From: Haemophilus parainfluenzae
GTDB taxonomy: Bacteria; Pseudomonadota; Gammaproteobacteria; Enterobacterales; Pasteurellaceae
DNA: 64,000 nt
Assembly: GCF_900450995.1 (NCBI RefSeq)
Contig: NZ_UGHY01000002.1
Span: 1,028,501-1,092,500 of the forward strand
Reading direction: 5' to 3'
The notes below the pieces were generated by a model. The model was not told the origin of the DNA and did not search any database. It worked only from the letters and a program-made list of their open reading frames with translations. The position numbers and the translations under genes were made by a program. Shown here in pieces: positions 31,301 through 38,690 of this stretch; positions within the stretch are counted from its first letter, which is position 1; the number at the start of each line of letters is the position of its first letter.

Positions 31301-32208
31301 TTGTCAAAGCCTCGCCAAAACGCTTAGATTTAAGCGGAAACGTGGATATTCCATGGGCAAGAATTGCTATTGAAAGTTTACCAGACAATGCTGAACCGGT
31401 GAGTGAAGATGAAGTGATTTTAAATGGCCCGAGAAAAAGTAAAGAAGAACTCATCAATCGCCAATTTGCAGCCGAAACTAAATCGGGCATGCAAATTCAA
31501 TCTGATTTAAAAATTAAAATCGGCGATGATGTGCATTTAAATGCCTATGGTTTAAAAACGAATTTGGATGGTTTACTTTCTGTGAAACAGGATAAAGGTA
31601 AGCTAGGATTATTCGGTCAAATTAACCTGAAAAATGGTCGTTATGCTTCTTTTGGACAGGATTTATTAATTCGTAAAGGGCAAATCAGCTTCGCCGGTTT
31701 ACCTTCACAACCGATGTTAAATATTGAGGCGATTCGTAACCCAGAAGCCATGGAAGACAATAAGGTCACAGCAGGGGTAAAAGTGATTGGTATGGCATCT
31801 AGTCCACAAGTCACTATTTTCTCTGATCCAGCCAAATCTCAAGAACAGGCACTTTCTTATTTATTAACTGGTCGCTCATTAGAAAACAGCGGCGAAGCCG
31901 GCTCTAGTGGTTCTGTGGGTGCGGCATTACTCGGCTTAGGTTTAGCGAAAAGTGGTAAAGTCGTCGGCGGTATTGGCGAAGCCTTTGGTATTCAAGATTT
32001 AAACTTAGGCACTGCCGGTGTTGGAGATAGCTCCAAAGTACAAGTTAGTGGTAACATTGGTAAACGCTTACAAGTGAAATACGGTGTAGGATTGTTTGAT
32101 GGCTTGGCGGAAGTGACCTTGCGTTACCGCTTAATGCCACAACTTTATTTCCAATCGGTTTCCAGTACAAACCAAGTTTTTGATTTATTGTATCAATTTG
32201 AATTTTAG
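28315..32208 (+). CDS. tamB: Translocation and assembly module inner-membrane subunit TamB
   Basis: TamB spans the periplasm from an N-terminal membrane anchor (ILCVGSAVIFVPVLGLVTAL, about residues 25-45) through a long beta-taco body to a C-terminal DUF490 domain that contacts TamA. The protein is about 1297 residues, within the family range. The end has the conserved DUF490 features (LLTGRSLENSGEAGSSGSVG and GNIGKRLQVKYGVGLFDGLA). Two starts are possible (28309 and 28315). The second is preferred because AGGG at 28304-28307 is then correctly spaced. Operon with tamA. Confidence 0.94.
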   Translation: MSEQEKQPDNQTTQPVKKKKTCRKILCVGSAVIFVPVLGLVTALSFDSGQRALIQLADKMLDSLSIEQVSGGLQDGLVLENLRFQTTSVDVALPKTHLQLNLARLLSGEIIVDDLSLTQPKITIDTRVMPHSEEKSTESGPMEKIHLPVSVQVKNVAITDFDMKLDQSNITFSSFQSAVSLNNESGLTLEPTTLSDVLFSTVSLTQPNPPQPEKKEPAKPVDWAQIEQTLTPAFLGNLNTVNLPFDMHIPSVLGTNWQYQSLNEKGEETQKITVPKVELQADATDHLVKLQKLDIDSSLGTLSSQGQLQLNEDFPVDLTLKSDLQAFKSKDKTILPASKVDLNLSGSLKKTTSLSLTTQGVLDATLTGDVKLAEDKMPLNLQLKAKKGQYAFADSLAPLKINDVDIKLTGDLLNYHAEVVGGVEGMDHIPHTHVDLNADGKLYEVTINELKLAALDGTARLTGSSNWKDGAQWDVTADLNKMNIRPYVPAMPAVLSGKVSSKGSADSNHWKVDVPAVDLTGSLSSRPLSLKGSVFLSHETLLNIPDLLLNYGDNRIAAKGILGDKSNLDLDINAPSLRGLWQDLAGSVVGKAQILGKLTAPTINTDLTAQGLHFQGLDLSKALIKGNVVSEPQVKGELNVKAENLRYGDSIKLHNIDLNASGDEKHHTLNLKSKGEPVAADLQITGNFDRTSQQWKGNLSQVHLNSPIGDFKVNQTIPVTYDNKKIQATIGSHCWVNQDLDLCFPQQFTAGKNGEVPFELKRINLDVVNRLIGQNTLKGQLQSRGKVAWFSDKPLQLNVAVEGNNIGVAQKLDYRIFKLDIPKLSVNADIQNNNLTLKSDINVQNQGRIGTDLKINDLSKGRQLGGTFTIEGLRLSLANQLFSSGESMDGEVVSRLSFGGNLEKPLLNGNFDIRNVKTKLKSLPFDVTDGQVAIRFNGTSSTLNGHVQTPDSKLNINGLANWAHMNNWTAEVRAQADNFKVDIPSMAKLKVSPNVVVKASPKRLDLSGNVDIPWARIAIESLPDNAEPVSEDEVILNGPRKSKEELINRQFAAETKSGMQIQSDLKIKIGDDVHLNAYGLKTNLDGLLSVKQDKGKLGLFGQINLKNGRYASFGQDLLIRKGQISFAGLPSQPMLNIEAIRNPEAMEDNKVTAGVKVIGMASSPQVTIFSDPAKSQEQALSYLLTGRSLENSGEAGSSGSVGAALLGLGLAKSGKVVGGIGEAFGIQDLNLGTAGVGDSSKVQVSGNIGKRLQVKYGVGLFDGLAEVTLRYRLMPQLYFQSVSSTNQVFDLLYQFEF

Positions 32209-32216
32209 GAAAGGAC

Positions 32217-33761
32217 ATGCATAACGACAAGCAACTGGCTCAACTCGCAGAACCTCATCACCGAGGTGAGGCCCGGGAGATTGCCGCCATTGATTTAGGC
32301 TCAAACAGCTTCCACATGATCGTGGCGCGCATTATCAATGGCTCAATTCAGGTGCTTTCTCGTTTAAAACAAAAAGTGAGACTTGCCGATGGCTTAGACG
32401 AGCACAATGTATTAAGCCAAGAAGCCATTGAGCGCGGTGTAAATTGCCTTGCACTTTTTGCTGAACGCTTACAAGGCTTTGCGCCAGAAGATGTGAATGT
32501 CGTCGGCACTTATACCTTACGAAGAGCGGTCAATAATGACGAATTTTTACGTCAGGCTGCCACTGTCTTTCCCTATCCGATTAATATCATTAGTGGTCAA
32601 ACTGAAGCCAAAACTATTTATGCGGGTGTTTGCCACACTCAACCCGAAAGCGGACGTAAACTGGTCATCGATATTGGTGGTGGCTCGACAGAAATGATCA
32701 TCGGTGATGATTTCACCCCCTTAGTGGCGGAAAGTCGTCACATGGGCTGCGTCAGCTTTGCCAAAAAATTCTTCCCGAATGGACAAATTTCAAAAGAAAA
32801 CTTCGAGCAAGCTCGCCAAAGTGTGGTCAATAAAATTGAAGATTTAAGCTGGGAATATCGCAAGCTCGGTTGGCAATCGGTGTTAGGTTCATCCGGCACC
32901 ATCAAAACCGTCTATCAAGTGATTACTGCAACTCTTGACCCGAACGGCATCATCACCGCTGAACGCTTACAAAATTTGATTGACCGAACTTTACAAGCCT
33001 CTCATTTTGAAGAACTCAATATCGCAGGATTAAATCCAGACCGCATCGATGTATTTGTGCCAGGATTAGCCATTTTAAGTGCTGTTTTTGACGTATTTGG
33101 CTTAGAAAATATGCGCTATTCTGACGGTGCCTTGCGTGAAGGGGTGATTTACAGCCTGGAAAAAAATTTCCAAGTTTCAGACATCCGTACACGTACCGCA
33201 TTAGGACTTGCCGAACAATTTAACTTAGATTTAGCGCAAGCCGATCGCGTGGCAAATAGTTCAAAAACCTTAATTGACCAATACACCCATTGGCAAAAAC
33301 CGCATCTCGCTGATGAAATGAAAAATCTGTTGATTTGGGCAGCGCGCTTATTAGAAGTAGGCATCGTAATCAATCATCGAAATGTGCAAAAACATTCCGC
33401 TTATATTCTGCAAAATATGGAATTACCGGGTTTTGATCGCGAGCAGCAACGCTTATTGGTGAATTTAGTTCGTTATCATACGGGTGCATTTAAAAAGAAT
33501 GATTTACCGATTTTTGCTCGTTATGCAGATGAAGATATCCTTGTTTTACTGCTTCTTTTACGCATTTCGGTGATTTTAAATAAATCTCGCCAAGCAACAG
33601 ATAGCACGGATAAAATTAATCTCAGAATTGACCGCTCTTTGCAGACTTGGGAACTAACTTTTGAGAAACATTATTTGGATAACAATCCATTAGTGTGGAA
33701 TGAATTGCGCTTAGAAAGCAATTTACTCAAAGATTTAGAACTCAGTTTGATTTTTAACTGA
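32217..33761 (+). CDS. ppx: Exopolyphosphatase / GppA-type phosphatase
   Basis: A 514-residue Ppx/GppA phosphatase that removes terminal phosphate from polyphosphate (Ppx) or converts pppGpp to ppGpp (GppA). The actin-like ATPase fold is visible: AAIDLGSNSFHMIVARI, RLADGLDEH, VIDIGGGSTEMIIG, and LGSSGTIKT; the C-terminal HD-like helical domain (VRYHTGAFKK) follows. Length favours Ppx. ATG at 32217 follows AGGAAAGGA. It starts 9 bases after tamB, so may be read with tamAB. Confidence 0.92.
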   Translation: MHNDKQLAQLAEPHHRGEAREIAAIDLGSNSFHMIVARIINGSIQVLSRLKQKVRLADGLDEHNVLSQEAIERGVNCLALFAERLQGFAPEDVNVVGTYTLRRAVNNDEFLRQAATVFPYPINIISGQTEAKTIYAGVCHTQPESGRKLVIDIGGGSTEMIIGDDFTPLVAESRHMGCVSFAKKFFPNGQISKENFEQARQSVVNKIEDLSWEYRKLGWQSVLGSSGTIKTVYQVITATLDPNGIITAERLQNLIDRTLQASHFEELNIAGLNPDRIDVFVPGLAILSAVFDVFGLENMRYSDGALREGVIYSLEKNFQVSDIRTRTALGLAEQFNLDLAQADRVANSSKTLIDQYTHWQKPHLADEMKNLLIWAARLLEVGIVINHRNVQKHSAYILQNMELPGFDREQQRLLVNLVRYHTGAFKKNDLPIFARYADEDILVLLLLLRISVILNKSRQATDSTDKINLRIDRSLQTWELTFEKHYLDNNPLVWNELRLESNLLKDLELSLIFN

Positions 33762-33767
33762 TAGAAT

Positions 33768-33792
33768 AGGGGCTTCCATGCCCTTATTTTTT
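33768..33792 (+). terminator. Terminator after ppx
   Basis: GGGC and GCCC pair around a 6-base loop, with outer A/T and G/T pairs, followed by ATTTTTTA. The stem is short, and the convergent small gene ends inside it. Confidence 0.5.
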
Positions 33793-34149
33793 ATCTTGCT
33801 CCAACAGCAAACTATAAATATTGGCGAGATAATAGCTCTGCTCGGCTTCGGGAATATCTTGCGGAATAAAAGAAAGCAAATCGTGGTGAATTTCCAAAAC
33901 ATTAGGGAAAATGACCGCACTTTGCATTTCATCATAAAAGGGTTGATGGAGCGGAGAAACGCAACCGCCTCGTTTTAAGCGGGCAAGGCTGTTGGCAATA
34001 TGCAATAAGAGTGTGATGACGGTCGGAATCGACACATCAATGCGCCAATGATGCTCTAGGCGACTTTGCAAAGTCAGAATAATATCAATAACGTCCTGAT
34101 CAATCTGACCGCGAATTTTCCAACGGGTTAATTGTTTGAGTAACGACAT
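33784..34149 (-). CDS. Hypothetical PRD-domain-like protein
   Basis: A 121-residue soluble, largely helical protein. The pattern LLLHIANSLARLKRGGCVSP resembles the phosphorylatable His segment of PTS regulation domains (PRD), as in BglG-type antiterminators, but no RNA- or DNA-binding domain is attached, so it would be a stand-alone PRD. The resemblance is by eye only. ATG at 34149 is the first in frame, with AAGGAATGTT upstream. It converges on ppx and diverges from yqaB. Confidence 0.5.
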   Translation of the reverse strand: MSLLKQLTRWKIRGQIDQDVIDIILTLQSRLEHHWRIDVSIPTVITLLLHIANSLARLKRGGCVSPLHQPFYDEMQSAVIFPNVLEIHHDLLSFIPQDIPEAEQSYYLANIYSLLLEQDKK

Positions 34150-34260
34150 AACATTCCTTTTTAAGATAGGATAACTTTACCGCTATTTCATAAAATTACC
34201 AGTGCACAGATCACAAAATTGAAACAAAGTGAAAAAATTTACTAACTAGGAAAGCAATAA

Positions 34261-34860
34261 ATGATAGATAACAGACTTTTTGAAAAATATGATGGCCTTA
34301 TTTTTGATATGGATGGCACCTTAATCGACACCATGCCAGTGCACGCCCGCGCGTGGAGTATGGTAGGGGAACAATTTGGTTATCGTTTTAACAGCCAAAT
34401 TATGTATGATTTAGGTGGCGCAACCGTGAGCACTATCGCCTCAGCTATTATGCAAGATGCCGGTATGCCACAAGAACGTTTAGATGAAGTCATACAAGCA
34501 AAACGCAAACTTTCTTACGAATTGATTCCAACAGAATCAAAATTACTCCCAACCTTTGATGTAGTGCGTCATTACTATCAACAAAAGCCAATTGCGCTCG
34601 GCTCAGGTTCGAACCGCCAAATGATTGATATGTTGATGCAAAAATTAGACATCAAACATTACTTTAACGCTATTGTGAGTGCTGATGATGTGAAAGAACA
34701 TAAACCGCATCCAGAAACCTTTTTACGTTGCGCAGAACTGGCAAAAGCCGAACCATCACGTTGCATCGTTTTTGAAGATGCCGATCTCGGCGTAAAAGCG
34801 GGATTAAACGCAGGGATGGATGTGTTTGATGTTAGAACGCGCGAGATTATTAGAGCCTAA
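34261..34860 (+). CDS. yqaB: HAD-family sugar phosphatase YqaB
   Basis: A 199-residue phosphatase of the beta-phosphoglucomutase-like HAD subfamily; E. coli YqaB acts on fructose-1-phosphate and similar substrates. All four HAD motifs can be seen: FDMDGTLIDT (nucleophile Asp), LGSGSNR (motif II), KPHPETFLR (motif III Lys), and VFEDADLGVKAG (motif IV acids). The stop overlaps the start of yqaA (TAATG). The order yqaB-yqaA-luxS matches E. coli apart from gshA, which is absent here. Confidence 0.9.
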   Translation: MIDNRLFEKYDGLIFDMDGTLIDTMPVHARAWSMVGEQFGYRFNSQIMYDLGGATVSTIASAIMQDAGMPQERLDEVIQAKRKLSYELIPTESKLLPTFDVVRHYYQQKPIALGSGSNRQMIDMLMQKLDIKHYFNAIVSADDVKEHKPHPETFLRCAELAKAEPSRCIVFEDADLGVKAGLNAGMDVFDVRTREIIRA

Positions 34861-35339
34861 TGTGGGACATTTTCTCTTTCAGCTTTTGGGCTGATTTTTG
34901 GCAAACCCATGGCTTGTGGTTGATGTTTTTCAGCGCTTTCTTAAGTGCCACCATCTTGCCGGGTAATTCAGAAATTGTGTTTGTCTCTCTTGCTGCGCCA
35001 AAAGTATTGGTCGGATCGTTATTAAGTGCGGATATTTTTTGGCTTGTTTTTCTGGCAACCGCAGGTAATACACTTGGCAGCCTCACCACTTACTGGATTG
35101 GCCGATGGTTTCCGAAAATTGACAGCAAAAATGACCGCACTTTATGGGCGATAAACAAAATACAACGCTATGGTGCCATCACTCTATTATTGAGCTGGTT
35201 GCCTATTATCGGGGATGTGTTTTGTGCGGTAGCCGGTTGGCTTCGATTGAATTGGCTAAGTTGTTTGATTTTTATGACAATTGGAAAAGGACTGCGTTAT
35301 ATTGCGTTACTCTTTTTCAGTTTACCTTTCGTATCATAG
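34860..35339 (+). CDS. yqaA: DedA-like inner-membrane protein YqaA
   Basis: A 159-residue membrane protein of the YqaA/SNARE-associated (VTT) family, with about four spans. Family marks are SATILPGNSEIVFVSL near the N-terminus and ATAGNTLGSLTTYWIGRW. DedA-type proteins are linked to lipid flipping and membrane potential, but YqaA itself is uncharacterised. It is translationally coupled to yqaB. Confidence 0.88.
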   Translation: MWDIFSFSFWADFWQTHGLWLMFFSAFLSATILPGNSEIVFVSLAAPKVLVGSLLSADIFWLVFLATAGNTLGSLTTYWIGRWFPKIDSKNDRTLWAINKIQRYGAITLLLSWLPIIGDVFCAVAGWLRLNWLSCLIFMTIGKGLRYIALLFFSLPFVS

Positions 35340-35406
35340 CCGAGAATAGCCTTTGTGCATAACCTAGTTGTGGGCTAGAATAAAGACGAATTGATATTCA
35401 ACAGAT

Positions 35407-35482
35407 AAAAAACGCCCCTTATCAAGTAAGGGGCAAATAACCTAAGGAACCAATTTTATTAAAACAACTGCAAGTTGCTTGT
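35407..35482 (-). ncRNA. Candidate small RNA opposite luxS (MicA position)
   Basis: In the 255-base gap between yqaA and luxS, the minus strand reads like a small-RNA gene. It has a promoter (35514-35487) with a 5' hairpin CAACT-TGC-AGTTG just after the likely start near 35482. An A/U-rich single-stranded stretch follows, then a perfect 8-bp terminator stem GCCCCTTA/TAAGGGGC (35434-35414) and six T. The expected RNA is about 76 nt. MicA of E. coli lies at the same place, divergent from luxS, is sigma-E driven and about 72 nt long. The sequences are not obviously alike, so this is a positional and structural inference. Confidence 0.55.
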
Positions 35483-35486
35483 TCTA

Positions 35487-35514
35487 TAAGACCGACGCTA
35501 AAAAGAAAAGTTCA
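35487..35514 (-). promoter_or_regulatory. Sigma-E-like promoter for the small RNA
   Basis: On the minus strand TGAACTT (35514-35508) is followed after 16 bases by TCTTA (35491-35487), a close match to the RpoE pattern GGAACTT-N16-TCnnA. It is placed correctly for a start near 35482. Confidence 0.55.
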
Positions 35515-35594
35515 AAGGAATTGTAAAAAAATGTAAAAAAATTTACAAAAACTTGCAATTAATTTACAAATCACTGATTTTCAAGGAAATAAAT

Positions 35595-36098
35595 ATGCCA
35601 TTACTCGACAGTTTTAAAGTGGATCACACCCGTATGAACGCACCAGCCGTGCGCGTTGCCAAAACGATGCGTACCCCAAAGGGCGATGACATCACGGTTT
35701 TTGATCTTCGTTTTTGCATTCCAAACAAAGAAATTCTCCCACCAAAAGGGATTCACACTCTTGAGCATTTATTTGCGGGCTTCATGCGTGACCATTTAAA
35801 CAATGACAATGTAGAAATCATCGATATTTCCCCAATGGGCTGTCGTACAGGTTTTTACATGTCATTAATTGGCACACCAAACGAACAACAAGTGGCTGAT
35901 GCATGGTTAGCTTCCATGAAAGATATTTTAACCGTGCAAGATCAAAACCAAATTCCTGAATTAAACGAATACCAATGCGGAACTTACACCGAACATTCTT
36001 TAGAAGAAGCACATGAAATTGCTAAAAATGTGATTGCTCGTGGTGTGGGGATTAATAAAAATGACGATTTAGCACTTGATGAATCTTTCTTAAAATAA
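35595..36098 (+). CDS. luxS: S-ribosylhomocysteine lyase LuxS
   Basis: LuxS cleaves S-ribosylhomocysteine to homocysteine and DPD, the precursor of autoinducer 2, as part of the activated methyl cycle. The 167-residue protein has the metal ligands His54 and His58 (HTLEH) and Cys128 in [11 protein letters not shown], plus the catalytic Cys83 in [10 protein letters not shown]. The ATG at 35595 ([14 protein letters not shown]) is chosen because CAAGGAAA precedes it; the frame is open 14 codons further upstream. purT starts 9 bases after the stop. Confidence 0.98.
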   Translation: MPLLDSFKVDHTRMNAPAVRVAKTMRTPKGDDITVFDLRFCIPNKEILPPKGIHTLEHLFAGFMRDHLNNDNVEIIDISPMGCRTGFYMSLIGTPNEQQVADAWLASMKDILTVQDQNQIPELNEYQCGTYTEHSLEEAHEIAKNVIARGVGINKNDDLALDESFLK

Positions 36099-36107
36099 GG
36101 ACACAAC

Positions 36108-37289
36108 ATGACAACCCTAGGTACAGCATTAACCCCGAATGCTATCAAAGTGATGATGCTTGGCTCTGGTGAACTGGGCAAAGAGGTGGTGATTGAATTA
36201 CAACGTTTAGGCGTGGAAGTGATTGCCGTCGATCGTTATGAAAACGCCCCAGCACAACAAGTGGCACATCGTGCTTATACGATTTCCATGCTAGATGGTG
36301 CAGCACTCAAAGCCTTAGTGGAAAAAGAGCGCCCTGATTACATTGTGCCGGAAGTGGAAGCCATCGCGACTGATACGCTGATTGAATTAGAAAAAGCGGG
36401 TTTTAATGTTGTTCCTACCGCCAAAGCCACCAAGCTGACGATGAATCGCGAAGGTATTCGCCGTTTAGCCGCTGAAGAACTTGGCTTGCCAACCTCACCT
36501 TATCAATTTGTCGATAACTTTGCTGACTTCCAAAGTGCAGTTGAAAAAATCAGTATTCCTTGCGTGGTGAAACCGATTATGTCCTCTTCTGGCCACGGTC
36601 AAAGTATTTTGAAATCCAAAGACGACTTACAAAAAGCCTGGGATTACGCTCAACAAGGTGGCCGAGCAGGTGCGGGACGCGTGATTGTAGAAGGGTTTGT
36701 TAAATTCGATTATGAAATCACCTTGCTCACCGTTCGCCACATCAACGGCACCAGCTTCTTAGCACCAATCGGCCATCGTCAAGAAGATGGCGACTATCGC
36801 GAATCTTGGCAGCCACAAGCCATGTCTGATGTAGCGTTGAAAAAAGCACAAGACGTAGCAGAGAAAATTACCACAGCATTAGGTGGTCGCGGCATTTTCG
36901 GTGTGGAAATGTTTGTATGTGGTGATGAGGTGATCTTCAATGAAGTCTCCCCACGCCCACATGATACCGGAATGGTCACGCTAATTTCTCAAGAATTATC
37001 TGAGTTCGCCTTGCACGCCCGTGCAATATTAGGCTTACCGATTCCAGAAATCACCCTTATTAGCCCATCCGCTTCAAAAGCCATTGTGGTAGAAGGCCAA
37101 TCGAAAAACGTGCAATTTGGCAATATCGCCGAAGTGTTAGCTGAACCGAACACTAATATTCGCATTTTCGGCAAAGGCGAAGTCAATGGTCATCGCCGTT
37201 TAGGTGTGTTACTCGCTCGTGATATTTCTGTAGAAAAAGCATTGGAAAAAGTAGAACGAGCTTACGCGAAGTTGAATGTGAAATTATAA
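36108..37289 (+). CDS. purT: Formate-dependent phosphoribosylglycinamide formyltransferase PurT
   Basis: PurT makes formyl-GAR from GAR, formate and ATP, the folate-independent version of the third purine step. The 393-residue ATP-grasp protein has [20 protein letters not shown], the ATP-grasp loop SSSGHGQS and the metal-site segment [17 protein letters not shown]. It follows luxS closely. The last 46 codons recur as a diverged copy at 40107-40242, inside the neighbouring CDI island. Confidence 0.97.
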   Translation: MTTLGTALTPNAIKVMMLGSGELGKEVVIELQRLGVEVIAVDRYENAPAQQVAHRAYTISMLDGAALKALVEKERPDYIVPEVEAIATDTLIELEKAGFNVVPTAKATKLTMNREGIRRLAAEELGLPTSPYQFVDNFADFQSAVEKISIPCVVKPIMSSSGHGQSILKSKDDLQKAWDYAQQGGRAGAGRVIVEGFVKFDYEITLLTVRHINGTSFLAPIGHRQEDGDYRESWQPQAMSDVALKKAQDVAEKITTALGGRGIFGVEMFVCGDEVIFNEVSPRPHDTGMVTLISQELSEFALHARAILGLPIPEITLISPSASKAIVVEGQSKNVQFGNIAEVLAEPNTNIRIFGKGEVNGHRRLGVLLARDISVEKALEKVERAYAKLNVKL

Positions 37290-37320
37290 GATTTACTTAA
37301 CATAAGCATCATTGAAAATA

Positions 37321-37377
37321 AAAAGAGCGGTCAATTTTTGAGTGGTTTTAAAACTCTTTGAAAATTGACCGCACTTT
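37321..37377 (+). repeat. USS-pair repeat R1 (cassette-end element)
   Basis: A ~57-bp element built as AAAAGAGCGGTCAATTTT, a short spacer, TTTTAAAACTC core and AAAATTGACCGCACTTT. One arm has a one-base variant of the uptake signal. It is the first of five near-identical copies (also 38109, 40275, 50247, 54748), each directly after the last gene of a minus-strand module. As a long hairpin it should terminate both purT and the ankyrin gene. Confidence 0.85.
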
Positions 37378-37390
37378 CAAACATTAAATT

Positions 37391-37915
37391 CTACGAATAC
37401 TTTTTCATTAATTCATAAATTGGTTTTAATTGAGGCTCATTCTCTGTAGGTTTATAACTTTCAAGAATAGTTTCATCCTCATTTACTAAGTAATGCACAT
37501 TTGCCCCTTTTTGAAGCATAAGCTCTAAAACATCCAATCTCTCTGGGATATATCCAATCATAGATAAAGGGATTAAACCATCTTGGTTCGGTAAATTAGG
37601 ATTTGCTCCTGCTTTGAGTAACGCTATCGCTGCCTCAGCATTTTTACTCCGTAATGCATAATGCAAAGGAGTCATTCCATATATATCCTGAGCATTAATA
37701 TCTATACCCTTATTAATTAGATAATTAATAACATCAGAGGATGGTTTATTTGACTCAAATCCTAATAAGGCTTTATGCAACCAATTCCAACACTCTACAG
37801 GAGTTACTTCCATGATATTCCTTTCCTTATTTTGAAAAAGCTCTTCCAATAAAGTTAAATCACCAGAATCCATTGCATCTAAAATTTTTATGCCCATTTC
37901 TAACTTATTATTCAT
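37391..37915 (-). CDS. Ankyrin-repeat protein, probable orphan CDI immunity protein
   Basis: A 174-residue protein with ankyrin repeats in the middle (INAQDIYGMTPLHYALRSKN and AGANPNLPNQDGLIPLSMIG). There is no signal peptide, so it is cytoplasmic. It directly follows, on the same strand, a fragment of a GH-E-type nuclease toxin (38101-37916). Ankyrin-type proteins are known partners of polymorphic toxins, so immunity is the best inference. It is AT-rich compared with purT, as the other CDI accessory genes are. R1 ends the module. Confidence 0.7.
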   Translation of the reverse strand: MNNKLEMGIKILDAMDSGDLTLLEELFQNKERNIMEVTPVECWNWLHKALLGFESNKPSSDVINYLINKGIDINAQDIYGMTPLHYALRSKNAEAAIALLKAGANPNLPNQDGLIPLSMIGYIPERLDVLELMLQKGANVHYLVNEDETILESYKPTENEPQLKPIYELMKKYS

Positions 37916-38101
37916 TTATTTTCCTCTTTCAAAGTTTTTCATATCACGAACAATTCGTTCAATATCATCTCTACCAGGCATCTCATTTCTATGACTTCGA
38001 TTTTCAGACATATTTTCTAACCTAAATTTATTAGGTCTTGCATTTACATAATCATTAAATTGTTTTTGACTCCAATTTAATTCTTTAGCTGCAAGATGCA
38101 T
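37916..38101 (-). pseudogene. Orphan toxin C-terminus (GH-E nuclease-like fragment)
   Basis: A 61-codon fragment ending just at the ankyrin gene start. Its sequence (SQKQFNDYVNARPNKF, then NMSENRSHRNEMPG) is the C-terminal end of the GH-E branch of HNH/endonuclease VII toxins, which normally close CdiA and other polymorphic toxins. The N-terminal part of the nuclease, with the GH motif, and all of the CdiA body are missing. R2 lies immediately upstream, so the rest was replaced or deleted there. Family assignment is by remembered motif only. Confidence 0.6.
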
Positions 38102-38108
38102 ATCTATT

Positions 38109-38165
38109 AAAAAGTGCGGTCAGTTTTTAAGAGGTTTTAAAACTCTTTAAAATTAACCGCACTTT
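38109..38165 (-). repeat. USS-pair repeat R2
   Basis: Second copy of the element: AAAAAGTGCGGTCAGTTTT arm, GGTTTTAAAACTC core and AACCGCACTTT arm. It ends the 38186-38689 immunity gene and abuts the GH-E toxin fragment. Slightly diverged from R1 (TTAACCG for TTGACCG). Confidence 0.85.
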
Positions 38166-38185
38166 ACATTTTTGAGGACAATATC

Positions 38186-38689
38186 TTACCGATAAATACT
38201 CGTACAATACGTCAGGGCTTGTCTTACGGCTTTTCCTAATTCTTCATCTGAAATATTCTTGTCATATTTAAATTCTAATGCTGAATTGTCAGGAAGTGAA
38301 ATTCCTGTACTTCCATCTAAAGAATCTTGATGAAGAGGCGAAATAGTTATATATAAATCATCTTGCTCTAAAGATAAAGAAGACATATCCTTATAGATAG
38401 ATTTTTTATTTTTGTATCCGTAGCGTTTTTTCATATCTTCCTCAAGTCTTTTTTGCAACCCTTTCATTTTTTCAGAATTAAAGATAGCCTGAAACTCTTC
38501 GAATGAAATTTCTTTACTTTCATTAAGCTTTTCTTTAATTAACCTTCCTAGATCTAAATCAGAAATATCAACTTCATTAAAAATAAAATCTTGATCTGGA
38601 TTTACCATTGAAAGCATTCCAGTAATCAGAGATGTTACCAAAATAAAATCACAATTAACTTCAATAAATATACTTTTAGACTTACTCAT
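38186..38689 (-). CDS. Orphan CDI immunity protein
   Basis: A 167-residue acidic cytoplasmic protein without signal peptide. It starts one base after the stop of the orphan CdiA toxin segment (39950-38691), the usual cdiA-CT/cdiI arrangement, which is the main basis for calling it an immunity protein. The C-terminus has a typical pattern ISDEELGKAVRQALTYC, seen in immunity proteins paired with the nuclease-type CdiA C-termini. Such orphans can still protect the cell from neighbours that use this toxin. Confidence 0.72.
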   Translation of the reverse strand: MSKSKSIFIEVNCDFILVTSLITGMLSMVNPDQDFIFNEVDISDLDLGRLIKEKLNESKEISFEEFQAIFNSEKMKGLQKRLEEDMKKRYGYKNKKSIYKDMSSLSLEQDDLYITISPLHQDSLDGSTGISLPDNSALEFKYDKNISDEELGKAVRQALTYCTSIYR

Positions 38690-38690
38690 A

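Noticed and set aside
35553..35594. An upstream extension of luxS
   Set aside because: The ATG at 35595 has a good ribosome site and gives the normal LuxS N-terminus; the extension lies in AT-rich leader DNA.
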